A stretch of DNA of 14,843 nt, taken from the NCBI GenBank assembly GCA_002478145.1, contig DLMI01000122.1, positions 1 through 14,843 of the forward strand, given 5' to 3'. The notes below the pieces were generated by a model, which did not search any database, was not told the origin of the DNA, and saw nothing but the letters and a program-made list of their open reading frames with translations. This document shows positions 6,801 through 13,333 of this stretch, piece after piece (the first letter of the stretch is position 1; each line of letters starts with the position of its first letter). The DNA comes from Acidobacteria bacterium UBA7540 (GTDB lineage Bacteria > Acidobacteriota > Terriglobia > UBA7540). A program made the translations under genes and the position numbers.

Positions 6801-8177
6801 GTGAAGCTCGATCAAAGACGGGAAAAGTTGGTGAAACACACCTTCCTGGATTTCCAGCAGACGGCGGATTTCCTTCAGCATCCGCTAGTCCTGGAGCGAG
6901 CCCAGGGCGTGTATTATTGGGACCTCGAGGGGCGCCGATACTTTGATTCCATCGGAGGCATCTTCGTCGTGACACTCGGTCACGGCCACCCGCGAGTTCT
7001 GGAAGCGATGCGCAAACAGATGGAGCGGATGACCTTTGCGCCACCCCTGCACGGCGTCGCTGACGTGACGCTCGATTTTATCGAGAGACTCGGTTCCGTG
7101 ACGCCTGGAAATCTGAAATACGTAAAACCGTTCAGCGGCGGGTCGGAATCAACCGAAGCCGCGATGAAATTTGTCCGGCAGTATTTCAAACAGACGGGAC
7201 ATCCCGGTAAGTACAAGTTCATCAGCCGGTACCAGAGCTACCACGGCAGCACGGGCGCAGCCATGGCCGCCAGCGGGACGGGGACTCGCAAGACGAAGTT
7301 CGAGCCCCAAATGCCTGGCTTCCTGAAGGTGTTCCCGCCAACCCACTACCGGCCATACTTCTCATCCTGGGAGGAATGCAATCGGTTCGCCGCGCATACG
7401 ATAGAAGACGTCATTCTGGGTGAGGATCCGGAGACCGTGGCGGGCGTGATTGTGGAGCCCATTGGCAACACGGGCGGAATCATTACCCCCACTGCTGAGT
7501 ACTTCCAAATCATCCGGGAAGCATGTGACCGTTACAACGTGATACTGATCTTTGATGAAGTGATCACCGGTCTCGGCAAGACCGGCCGGATGTTCGCAGC
7601 GCAGGCCTTCGGAGTCACCCCGGATATTATGTGCTGCGGAAAAGGATTGTCCAACGGTGCAATTCCGCTTGCTGCCATGGTCGCCCGCGACGACATGTCC
7701 GAAGCGTTTTGGGGAAGGCTACAAGACGACGTGCAATTCGCTCACGGTCAAACCTTTGCCGGGAACCCGTTGGCTTGCGCGGCGGGCACAGCCGTTATCG
7801 ACGAGATTGTAGAAAAAAGGCTGGACGCGCGGGCCGCCGAGGTGGGCGCGCAGCTCGCAGCACGGCTCGAAGGACTGAAGAAATACGGGGTCGTGCGAGA
7901 GGTCCGCGGCAAAGGAATCCTGCTAGGCGTGGAACTGGTAAAGGATACGTACACGATGCAGCCGTTTCCCGAGCTGGGCACTACCTTGAAACGGGTCGCG
8001 CTCGAGAACGGTTTGATCATGCGAGTGGATCCGTCCTGGTTCGCGGTGGCACCCGCGCTCACAATCACGGGGCAGGAGATCGAAGAGATGTGCGCATTGA
8101 TCGAAAAGAGCCTGGTACAAGCCCTTGAGGAAGTTACGCGCGCCCAGGGCGGGGAGACTGCAACGCTGGTGGCCTAG
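6801..8177 (+). CDS. Class III (AGXT2/omega-type) PLP-dependent aminotransferase
   Basis: This 458-residue fold-type I enzyme of class III resembles alanine-glyoxylate aminotransferase 2, taurine-pyruvate and beta-alanine-pyruvate transaminases. FSGGSESTEAAMK (residues 111-123) is the phosphate cup and YHGSTGAAM (147-155) the ring-stacking segment. LIFDEVITGLGKTG (249-262) holds the PLP aspartate D252. CCGKGLSNGAIPL (278-290) holds the Schiff-base lysine K281, and the GQTFAGNP loop is at 316-323. The start chosen is GTG 6801 behind AGAGGAGG (6789-6796). An in-frame ATG at 6762 adds 13 residues (RDEDETFHRGG) that match no family start and has no ribosome site. The amino acceptor is probably pyruvate or glyoxylate. 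With the reductase next door, it could transaminate an amine to a semialdehyde that the reductase then reduces. Confidence 0.9.
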   Translation: MKLDQRREKLVKHTFLDFQQTADFLQHPLVLERAQGVYYWDLEGRRYFDSIGGIFVVTLGHGHPRVLEAMRKQMERMTFAPPLHGVADVTLDFIERLGSVTPGNLKYVKPFSGGSESTEAAMKFVRQYFKQTGHPGKYKFISRYQSYHGSTGAAMAASGTGTRKTKFEPQMPGFLKVFPPTHYRPYFSSWEECNRFAAHTIEDVILGEDPETVAGVIVEPIGNTGGIITPTAEYFQIIREACDRYNVILIFDEVITGLGKTGRMFAAQAFGVTPDIMCCGKGLSNGAIPLAAMVARDDMSEAFWGRLQDDVQFAHGQTFAGNPLACAAGTAVIDEIVEKRLDARAAEVGAQLAARLEGLKKYGVVREVRGKGILLGVELVKDTYTMQPFPELGTTLKRVALENGLIMRVDPSWFAVAPALTITGQEIEEMCALIEKSLVQALEEVTRAQGGETATLVA

Positions 8178-8421
8178 CCGTTACGCTCAGAATGGCGTTT
8201 TCGCCTGGATTTCCAGAATTGGGGGGTAGTTTCGGAACAATTACAGGACTTCGTATAAGTAGATTGACATCAAACCAAAAAGAGAGAGGGCATGTTCCGA
8301 AGAACGAGCGGATGAGGTGAGGTCGTTTGCTCCGCGAAAATAACTGGGCCGATTATTTTGAGCTTTCATACTTTTTCAACGTCAAAGATAGAGTTTTGAT
8401 CCAATCGAAGGAGGTCATGGA
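8178..8421 (+). other. Intergenic region without recognisable gene
   Basis: Nothing coding is seen between the aminotransferase stop and the transposase relic. A TTGACA at 8264-8269 has no matching -10 box at the right distance. A 7-bp A/T hairpin (AAAATAA 8337-8343, TTATTTT 8353-8359) has a nine-base loop. A GGCG-TTTT-CGCC mini-hairpin soon after the stop is too short to call a terminator. A 71-codon frame over 8327-8542 is a shadow. Confidence 0.3.
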
Positions 8422-8553
8422 ATGGACGACCTCGCAGTGTTGGTGCAGATACAGGACCTCGCCTCGCGCTATAAGTTCACGCCCTGGGTGGGAGAGCGGG
8501 TGTTGGGAGAAACTGTGGCCGCTCACCTGGAGCAGCTGTTAACACTAATATAA
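8422..8553 (+). pseudogene. Relic of the OrfB transposase, now a 43-codon frame ahead of the VOC gene
   Basis: Bases 8452-8540 match the reverse complement of 10825-10913, inside the D35E transposase gene of the downstream element, at 82 of 89 positions by hand alignment. The frame beginning ATG 8422 reads MDDLAVLVQ and then IQDLASRYKFTPWVGERVLG. This is the segment after the first catalytic aspartate (SLDDAEL in the intact copy), apparently missing about nine residues. A strong Shine-Dalgarno GAAGGAGGTC sits at 8407-8416, six bases from the ATG. The frame ends 22 bases before the VOC gene. It is either a plain relic of an older, diverged copy or an accidental leader frame that could feed ribosomes to the VOC gene. 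The opposite orientation to the intact element shows it is not a tandem duplication. Confidence 0.75.
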
Positions 8554-8575
8554 GGAGCAATCGGAAGGATAATAT

Positions 8576-9088
8576 ATGGGAGATGAAAATACTCTGAGGG
8601 CCGGGTTTGAATTGAAACGGGCGGTCCAGATCGGCATTGTCGTTCGAGATCTTGAGCGCACAACTCAGTTATTGACTGGCCTGTTCGGAATCGGGCCATT
8701 CACTTTTGTTGAGGTCCCGAGTCGTCCGGGTTCCAAGTACTTCTACCGTGGGAAGGAAGAACCCATCAAAATGCGGATGGCTTTTGTTCAGGTCGGGGCA
8801 CTGGAATTGGAACTCATACAGCTACTCGAAGGGGAGCATAACGCCTTTCGTGACTTCCTGGAAGCGCGGGGCGAAGGTATTCACCACGTTCTCTTCGAGG
8901 TGGATGACATTGATCAGGTCGTACAGAATCTTTCCGAGAATAAAGTGGAGGTCCTTCAAGCGGGGACTGGGATTCGGCCAGGCACGCGGTGGGCGCTCCT
9001 AGACACCCAGGATCTGCTTGGGTTCCTGCTGGAATTGCGTCATCGTGCGCCCGGATGTGACGGTACCTCCAACCCGAAAGATCATTAG
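8576..9088 (+). CDS. VOC-family protein (glyoxalase / methylmalonyl-CoA-epimerase-like)
   Basis: This 170-residue protein has the paired beta-alpha-beta-beta-beta modules of the vicinal-oxygen-chelate fold. Module one covers about residues 15-85 (VQIGIVVRDLERTTQLLTGL, then MRMAFVQVGALELELIQ). Module two covers about 100-155 (GIHHVLFEVDDIDQVVQNL, then LLDTQDLLGFLLEL). Candidate metal ligands are a glutamate of ELEL near residue 79, H103/H104 and E153. The first ligand, normally His in a DHIGI motif, is Gln here (AVQIGIVV), so metal binding or chemistry may differ. Methylmalonyl-CoA epimerases, lactoylglutathione lyases and dioxygenases share this fold, so function remains open. The ATG follows GGAAGGA by six bases. 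Its place behind the aminotransferase suggests a role in the same pathway. Confidence 0.78.
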   Translation: MGDENTLRAGFELKRAVQIGIVVRDLERTTQLLTGLFGIGPFTFVEVPSRPGSKYFYRGKEEPIKMRMAFVQVGALELELIQLLEGEHNAFRDFLEARGEGIHHVLFEVDDIDQVVQNLSENKVEVLQAGTGIRPGTRWALLDTQDLLGFLLELRHRAPGCDGTSNPKDH

Positions 9089-9183
9089 TTCCGCCTTCCG
9101 GCACGCTGCCCGGTGAGTGTATCAAGTGGCCCCGGATTTGAGACCGGATGTATTCCAGTTCAGGAACCAAATAGGGGCTCAAA

Positions 9184-9615
9184 GTGGGGCAAGCGAGTCA
9201 ACGAAAGAGAACAGCCGTCGTTGGCTGCGGAAAGGCGGTTGCGACCCACGCCTCGGCATGGCGTAGACTCCCGACCTCGGAGTTTGTAGCGGCTCGTGGC
9301 GTAGTACTCAAGCGCGCGAGAACCCTTGCTCCACAGTTCAACGGCCGCGCTTTTGGTGACCTGGACGAAATGCCAAAGAGAGAGCAGGTGAAAGTCTTGT
9401 CGATCTGCACGCTACACGCCCAACATGTTCCGTCCGACGAGACGGGCCGTCGAGGACTCCACGTGATCGTGGAGAAACCGCTGGCCGTGGCCATAGGGCA
9501 GCGCCAATCTTGGACCATCTGTGGTTTTCGCCGGGCGAGGGCCGCCGCTGCGAGGACCGTATCAGGAGATAGGTGGCAGTGTGAAATGCACATTCTCAGC
9601 GCGCCATTTTGCTAA
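9184..9615 (+). pseudogene. Broken Gfo/Idh/MocA-type sugar dehydrogenase
   Basis: The frame opens with a Rossmann start (KRTAVVGCGKAVATHASAW), where the family has GxGxxAxxH. LSICTLHAQHVP (usual SICTPxxxHxx) and RGLHVIVEKPLAV follow, containing the family's EKP signature. This covers only the first 110 or so of the usual 330-400 residues. After EKPLAV the sequence loses family resemblance and ends at 9615. Codons also seem to be missing between the second and third strands. No C-terminal domain follows in any frame. The members oxidise or reduce sugars, inositols and related alcohols with NAD(P). This copy is probably inactive. GTG 9184 is the first start, and its ribosome site is poor. Confidence 0.7.
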
Positions 9616-9851
9616 GTAACGCAGATAAACTCAGGCTGACACAGACGGAATCGCCGCGACACAAACCTCAATCGCGGGTAACAGGGGCACATTACTTGGG
9701 GACGGCGGCGCGCCGCCCTTAGACGAACTCCTCTCCGTGGAAATCCAGGCTAGAGCAAAGTGGAACAGTGAGCAATAACTTGCACGATTTTCGAGGCCAA
9801 TCACTACAATGAGGTAATTACATCATACCAAATGCACCGGTTCACAACACG
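9616..9851. other. Non-coding gap with a GC palindrome
   Basis: No gene is seen in these 236 bases. GGCGGCGCGCCGCC (9704-9717) is a perfect 14-bp palindrome. It is preceded by a GGGG-CACATTACTT-GGGGAC arrangement (about 9683-9702) reminiscent of the ends of small REP/Y1-transposase-associated repeats in uncultured bacteria. That resemblance is from memory and no partner copy is present in the window. Confidence 0.25.
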
Positions 9852-10283
9852 ATGTCAGAGGACACACTCAAAAGGCATCAGGCTTTCTGGAAGCACCAGC
9901 AAATGGACCGGCCCTCGTGGGGCGTCAGCATTGGCTTTTTTGCTAACGAGGCATATCCCCGGCTCATGGCAAAGATACCTTCAGGTCTCGTAAAGCCGGA
10001 GAATATTCTCGTCGACGGACTTCTCAAAGATTTCGATGAACGCTGGCAGGCACAGCAAGGTATCGGCGATTTTCCCTTCACGTGTTCGCCCTTTCCGAGC
10101 ATTCCCTGGCTGGAGGCGATTGCCGGTTGCCCTATCATGGCCTCCCCCACGAGTTTCTGGGCAGAGCCTTGCCTGACTGATTTCCGGACTTGGCAGTGGA
10201 ACGACCGCGTGCTGGAGAATCCGTGGGCACAAAAGCTTTTGGAGTTGATGCAGAGGTTGGTTCAGCATTCCTGTGCCGGCAAC
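9852..10283 (+). pseudogene. Uroporphyrinogen-decarboxylase-like (URO-D family) gene cut by the insertion element
   Basis: The frame from ATG 9852 encodes about 144 residues of a URO-D-like TIM-barrel protein: LKRHQAFWKHQQMDRPSWGV near the N-terminus, WQAQQGIGDFPF (65-76), and IPWLEAIAGCPIMASPTSFW (84-103). The reading frame then enters the terminal repeat of the insertion element and stops at 10319, so about 60 percent of the usual 350-400 residues are missing. The rest of the gene is not found on the other side of the element. In uncultured bacteria such proteins often accompany corrinoid-dependent methyl transfer (the MtaA/CmuA and O-demethylase relatives), which would fit the MttB-family gene upstream. 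That link is inference. No Shine-Dalgarno is obvious. Confidence 0.65.
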
Positions 10284-11348
10284 CTAATTATGAGCAGTTT
10301 CTTCGGGGAAAATGGGTAACACTTTTTTGTTCTGAGTGATGGTGATCACTCCGTTTCTTTGTAACCAAGTTTCTACCGCCAGACGCCGGGCGGTTTCGAC
10401 TTGGCGTTGAGTGTGAACCGCCGAGACCTGGATAAGCGCCTTGGTCAGCTCGCTGATCCAATCGAAGATCTCCCTTCGCTTGCGGAGAGTATACGCCTTC
10501 AGGGCCGGCTTCGCATCGTGAAAGACCTTGCAGGCGATGTGCCCGTGGAGACAGTCACGGGAGCGATGGTTCAGCTCATGCGCGAGCACTTCCGCCCAGG
10601 CTTGCACTTCGGGGTCCGTGATCGGGCCGCTGGTGAGGATCTTCTCCCGCAACGGAGTTTTCAGTTCCCGCACCGCACGTTCCATCCCACCGTTGTAAGG
10701 CGGATAATGCGGCGGTGAGTTCAGCGGCAGAACCAGGTAACGGGCGAGCACCTCGTCGACCGCCTGTTGATTGAGATTGGAACCATTGTCGCGTTTGAGC
10801 ACCAGCGGCGGTCCATGCTGCAAGAACAGTTGCTCCAAGTGAACCGCCACAGTTTCTCCCAACACCCGCTCCCCCACCCAGGGCGTGAACTTATAGCGTG
10901 AGGCAAGGTCCTGCACTTGATGTAGATACAGTCTGTGGTGGGCGAACCTCGCCAACTCCGCGTCATCCAGTGACCAGACCAGGCCGGAAATCTTCCAGGC
11001 GATGTGGCGTAATTCCGCCTGATGTTGGTGGGCCAGTTCCCACCGTACCGTTCTCGTCAGCGCCTGCAGATCGCGCCGGGAGATGTGATCGTGGTGCTGC
11101 CGGTACAGCTGGCCGACTCCATGGGTACGCTGGCGGCCATGCTTCAGGCAGTACAAGGCCACGCGCAACTCCTCCAGGTTCAAGGGAGCTACCTTTTTGG
11201 GACCTGGCTTGAAGAGGGCCGACTGGCCGCGCTCGAGGCGGTGTTGCCAACGCCGGAAGCTTGCATACGATACCCCCAGGGATTCACAGAGGCGTGGGTA
11301 CGGCCAGCTCACTTGTCGCTTCAGTTGGGTCAGCGTGGTGACGATCAT
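10284..11348 (-). CDS. OrfB: D35E transposase (rve integrase fold)
   Basis: This 354-residue protein carries an N-terminal helix-turn-helix (WPYPRLCESLGVSYASFRRW, residues 15-34) and an integrase core. The catalytic triad can be read: D128 or D129 in VWSLDDAEL, D187 in LKRDNGSN and E223 in GGMERAVREL, with exactly 35 residues between the last two. GGMERAVRELKTPLREKI fits the rve E-helix, and the HELNHRSRD-type tail follows. The stop lies in the left terminal repeat, which supplies the last dozen residues. ATG 11348 has only a weak GAGG ahead of it. Its frame is open upstream through GAG and CAT to a run of nine A inside the end of the preceding gene, so it may be made mainly as a fusion with that protein. 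A diverged piece of the same gene occurs at 8452-8540. Confidence 0.88.
   Translation of the reverse strand: MIVTTLTQLKRQVSWPYPRLCESLGVSYASFRRWQHRLERGQSALFKPGPKKVAPLNLEELRVALYCLKHGRQRTHGVGQLYRQHHDHISRRDLQALTRTVRWELAHQHQAELRHIAWKISGLVWSLDDAELARFAHHRLYLHQVQDLASRYKFTPWVGERVLGETVAVHLEQLFLQHGPPLVLKRDNGSNLNQQAVDEVLARYLVLPLNSPPHYPPYNGGMERAVRELKTPLREKILTSGPITDPEVQAWAEVLAHELNHRSRDCLHGHIACKVFHDAKPALKAYTLRKRREIFDWISELTKALIQVSAVHTQRQVETARRLAVETWLQRNGVITITQNKKVLPIFPEETAHN
10290..10323 (+). repeat. Left terminal inverted repeat of the four-frame element
   Basis: Read outward from 10323, the strand begins AGTGTTACCC, then TTTTCC, and ends CTGCTCAT near 10290. It aligns with the right end with a one-base gap and a few mismatches. 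The last codons of the OrfB transposase lie inside it. Confidence 0.75.
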
Positions 11349-11358
11349 TTCGGCTACC

Positions 11359-11694
11359 TCATGCTTTTTTTTTATCTAGCTGCTCCAACCGCAGACGGAT
11401 CCGTTCCGTCTGCTCCAGCACTTCCAGCTTCGCCTGCAACTCCTGAGTCTGGCGCTCGAGGGCCTGCTTCTCCGGGTCGAGGGGCAGCGGCGGGCGCCCC
11501 GGTTCCCGATCGCCCAGCGCCTCGACCATCGCCGCCAAGGCCCGCCGCTCCCACTTGTAATAGGTCTTGCGGGAGATGCCCAGTTGCCGGGCCGCTTCCT
11601 GGGCACTCAACAACCCGCTCCGCACCTGCATGATCAACTGCGCTCGCTGCCGGGCTAGGGCTTGCTGCTGAGCACTGGGTTTCGGATCGGTCAT
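11359..11694 (-). CDS. OrfA2: small helix-turn-helix transposase subunit with coiled coil
   Basis: This 111-residue protein has a helix-turn-helix (LLSAQEAARQLGISRKTYYKW, about residues 28-48) followed by WERRALAAMVEAL. A C-terminal heptad-rich segment (LERQTQELQAKLEVLEQTE, then LRLEQLDKKK) should form a coiled coil, as in IS3-type OrfA proteins that bind terminal repeats. It ends in DKKKA, the lysines coded by nine consecutive A, overlapping the upstream open part of the OrfB frame. The ATG follows GGGAGG at eight bases. It is clearly related to the preceding small protein (both have WE-x-RALAAM after the second helix), so the two are probably tandem duplicates that have diverged. Confidence 0.8.
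   Translation of the reverse strand: MTDPKPSAQQQALARQRAQLIMQVRSGLLSAQEAARQLGISRKTYYKWERRALAAMVEALGDREPGRPPLPLDPEKQALERQTQELQAKLEVLEQTERIRLRLEQLDKKKA
11365..11373 (-). promoter_or_regulatory. A9 slippage site between OrfA2 and OrfB
   Basis: On the coding strand the end of OrfA2 reads GAT followed by nine A, then GCATGA. Loss of one A in the transcript, or a +1/-2 ribosomal shift, joins the frame to CAT GAG GTA GCC GAA ATG, that is, into OrfB. A9 runs are known RNA-polymerase slippage sites in IS elements. No stimulatory RNA structure was assessed. Confidence 0.5.
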
Positions 11695-13255
11695 CGCAGC
11701 ATCCTCCCACCACGCGGACTTGGTTTACTTGGTCGGCGGCGCCTTCGGCTCTTGCAGCTTGACCAGCCGCTTCTCCAGTTTGGCCATCCGCCCCTTCTGC
11801 TGCAAGGCTTGGCGCGCCAGCAACCGCTCCAGTTTCGGACTCAGCGCCGGTCCCGGTTCCAGGCGTGTTTGTGACTCCAGCGCCTTGAGCATCGCCGCTA
11901 GCGCCCGCTTCTCCCATGCGAACAGCACGGCCGGACTGATCGCTAGTTCCTGACAGACTTCCCCCGGCCGCCGGCGCTCGCTCCAGATCGACAGTACCGC
12001 TTGGGCTCGCTGCTGGGCATTGTAAGGCAGGGGTTCCTTCTTGGCTTTGATTTCGGTGGACATGAGCTCCTCCTTCTAGGTCGTAGATAACCTCTTGGTG
12101 AGGCCGTGGTTCCTCACCATCCACGAGCATCTTCACTTGTCCCTTCTCGGCACGAATGACCACCGATTGCTCGCCCATCCGCCCCACCATGTAGAAGGGA
12201 CTGCGTGGTTGTCCTCGTAACGCCAACTCCAACACGTTGTCCTGAATGCCGCGCTCGATGACCTGGCGCAATTCCTGGGCAATGGCAAAGAAGCGATCCG
12301 CCGGACACAACCCCTCCAGGGACTGATGAGGCCGTCGATGGTTGTAGTGCTTCACCCACAGCCGAATCCGCTCGCTGGCTGACTCGAAGCTGTCGAACTG
12401 GGCGCGCTCCAGAAACTCCTCCCAGATGGTCTTCCAGAAGCGTTCGATCTTGCCCAGGGTCATGGGATGATGCGGTCGGCTCTTAATGTGGTGAACCCGA
12501 TCCTTGCGCAACTCCGCCTCGAAACGGGTGGTCCCACGCCAGCTTGAGTACTGGCGTCCCTGATCGGAGAGCATCTCTTTGGGCACGCCGTACTCGGCCA
12601 CCGCCCGGCGGTACACCTCTAAGACGTGCTCCGCCGTCTGGCTACGAAACACGTCCAGCCCTACTATGTAGCGGGAGTAGTCATCCAAAAAGCCGATGAG
12701 GTAGGCGTTCTTGCCTCCCAGCCGGAAGGTGAAGATATCGGTTTGCCACATCTGGTTGGGAGAAGAGCGCTCGAAGAAGCGTGGCCGGGGGGGATTGCGC
12801 TGGGGTTTGCGGCGAGGTTGCTTGAGCAACTGCTGCTCATGTAAGGTGCGGCGAACCGTCTCCTGGCTCACCGGCAGAAACAACATGCGCCGCAGGAACT
12901 GGCTGATTTTCTTGATTCCCAAGTCGGGATGGTGCCGCTTGAGTTCGACGACTTGCGCCTTCACCGCCGGCGCCACTTTCGGCCGCGGACGGTTCGGACG
13001 GCGGGGCTTCGACTGCAAGCCCACTTCACCCTGGGCCCGGTACAACCTCACCCACTTGGATAAAGTACTCTGGCCCACGCCCATTTCGTGGGCCACCTGC
13101 TGTACGGGGAAGCTTTCCTCCAAACATAACTGCACCGCTTTGCGCCGCACCTCAAAGGGATGAGCATGGGCGTGCGGACGAATTGTCCTTCGCGCCGCCC
13201 CCCTCGGGGGGCGGGTTCTCCTCCTCTTCCCTTGAACCTCGTTTATACCTTCCAT
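11372..13255 (-). CDS. TnpA: DDE transposase (rve, IS481-like) with a very long open C-terminal frame
   Basis: From ATG 13255 the frame encodes 627 residues, of which only the first 400 or so look like a real protein. There is a helix-turn-helix near residues 33-85 (VQQVAHEMGVGQSTLSKWVR), a second small DNA-binding region (KKISQFLRRMLFLPVSQETV, about 115-134), and an rve core. The core holds D173 in MWQTDIF, D231 in LSDQGRQY and E271 in GKIERFWK, with 39 residues between the last two. A beta-barrel-like tail (FYMVGRMGEQSVVIRAEKGQ, about 354-373) follows. After about residue 400 (near 12058) the sequence turns into Gly/Ala/Ser-rich, family-free text, read out of phase with OrfA1 and OrfA2. Translation may really continue, or a stop has been lost. 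ATG 13255 is chosen over GTG 13264 because AAAGGAG (13264-13270) lies eight bases ahead of it. Confidence 0.8.
   Translation of the reverse strand: MEGINEVQGKRRRTRPPRGAARRTIRPHAHAHPFEVRRKAVQLCLEESFPVQQVAHEMGVGQSTLSKWVRLYRAQGEVGLQSKPRRPNRPRPKVAPAVKAQVVELKRHHPDLGIKKISQFLRRMLFLPVSQETVRRTLHEQQLLKQPRRKPQRNPPRPRFFERSSPNQMWQTDIFTFRLGGKNAYLIGFLDDYSRYIVGLDVFRSQTAEHVLEVYRRAVAEYGVPKEMLSDQGRQYSSWRGTTRFEAELRKDRVHHIKSRPHHPMTLGKIERFWKTIWEEFLERAQFDSFESASERIRLWVKHYNHRRPHQSLEGLCPADRFFAIAQELRQVIERGIQDNVLELALRGQPRSPFYMVGRMGEQSVVIRAEKGQVKMLVDGEEPRPHQEVIYDLEGGAHVHRNQSQEGTPALQCPAASPSGTVDLERAPAAGGSLSGTSDQSGRAVRMGEAGASGDAQGAGVTNTPGTGTGAESETGAVAGAPSLAAEGADGQTGEAAGQAARAEGAADQVNQVRVVGGCCDDRSETQCSAASPSPAASAVDHAGAERVVECPGSGPATGHLPQDLLQVGAAGLGGDGRGAGRSGTGAPAAAPRPGEAGPRAPDSGVAGEAGSAGADGTDPSAVGAAR
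11725..12063 (-). CDS. OrfA1: small helix-turn-helix protein, paralogue of OrfA2
   Basis: This 112-residue protein begins MSTEIKAKKEPLPYNAQQRA. It contains a helix-turn-helix (RRPGEVCQELAISPAVLFAW, about residues 31-50) followed by WEKRALAAMLKALE, which aligns with WERRALAAMVEALG of the next gene. The C-terminal third (LSPKLERLLARQALQQKGRM, then LEKRLVKLQ) is heptad-rich. The start is well supported by GAAGGAGG six bases before ATG 12063. That ribosome site lies inside the C-terminal region of the upstream transposase frame, and the spacing to the following gene is 30 bases. It is probably a DNA-binding partner for one of the two transposases, or a regulator of the element. Which one it serves cannot be told from sequence. 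Confidence 0.78.
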   Translation of the reverse strand: MSTEIKAKKEPLPYNAQQRAQAVLSIWSERRRPGEVCQELAISPAVLFAWEKRALAAMLKALESQTRLEPGPALSPKLERLLARQALQQKGRMAKLEKRLVKLQEPKAPPTK

Positions 13256-13256
13256 A

Positions 13257-13307
13257 GGTAACACTCCTTTCGGTTCCTCCCGGGAACCACAGCTCTGGAG
13301 TGTTACC
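13257..13307 (-). promoter_or_regulatory. Nested hairpin from the terminal repeat that covers the TnpA ribosome site
   Basis: GGTAACACTCC (13257-13267) and GGAGTGTTACC (13297-13307) form a perfect 11-bp stem. Inside it, GGTTCC (13272-13277) and GGAACC (13283-13288) form a second 6-bp stem. In minus-strand RNA the downstream arm contains GGAG of the TnpA Shine-Dalgarno (13264-13270). A transcript entering from outside the element would therefore fold and hide it, while one starting inside the hairpin would not. This resembles the protection against read-through expression known for IS10 and IS50. Confidence 0.6.
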
Positions 13308-13333
13308 CCTTTTCCTCAAGAATTTCTGCTCAT
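13299..13333 (+). repeat. Right terminal inverted repeat of the four-frame element
   Basis: AGTGTTACCC at 13299-13308 is identical to the reverse complement of 10314-10323. TTTTCC and CTGCTCAT further out also match the left end. Weaker similarity continues to about 13340. Confidence 0.75.

Noticed and set aside
6502..7044. 180-codon minus-strand frame
   Set aside because: It overlaps the conserved ends of two real genes, has a Pro/Arg-rich composition, and shows no family resemblance.
8264..8292. TTGACA as a possible -35 box of a sigma-70 promoter
   Set aside because: No TATAAT-like hexamer occurs 16-18 bases downstream.
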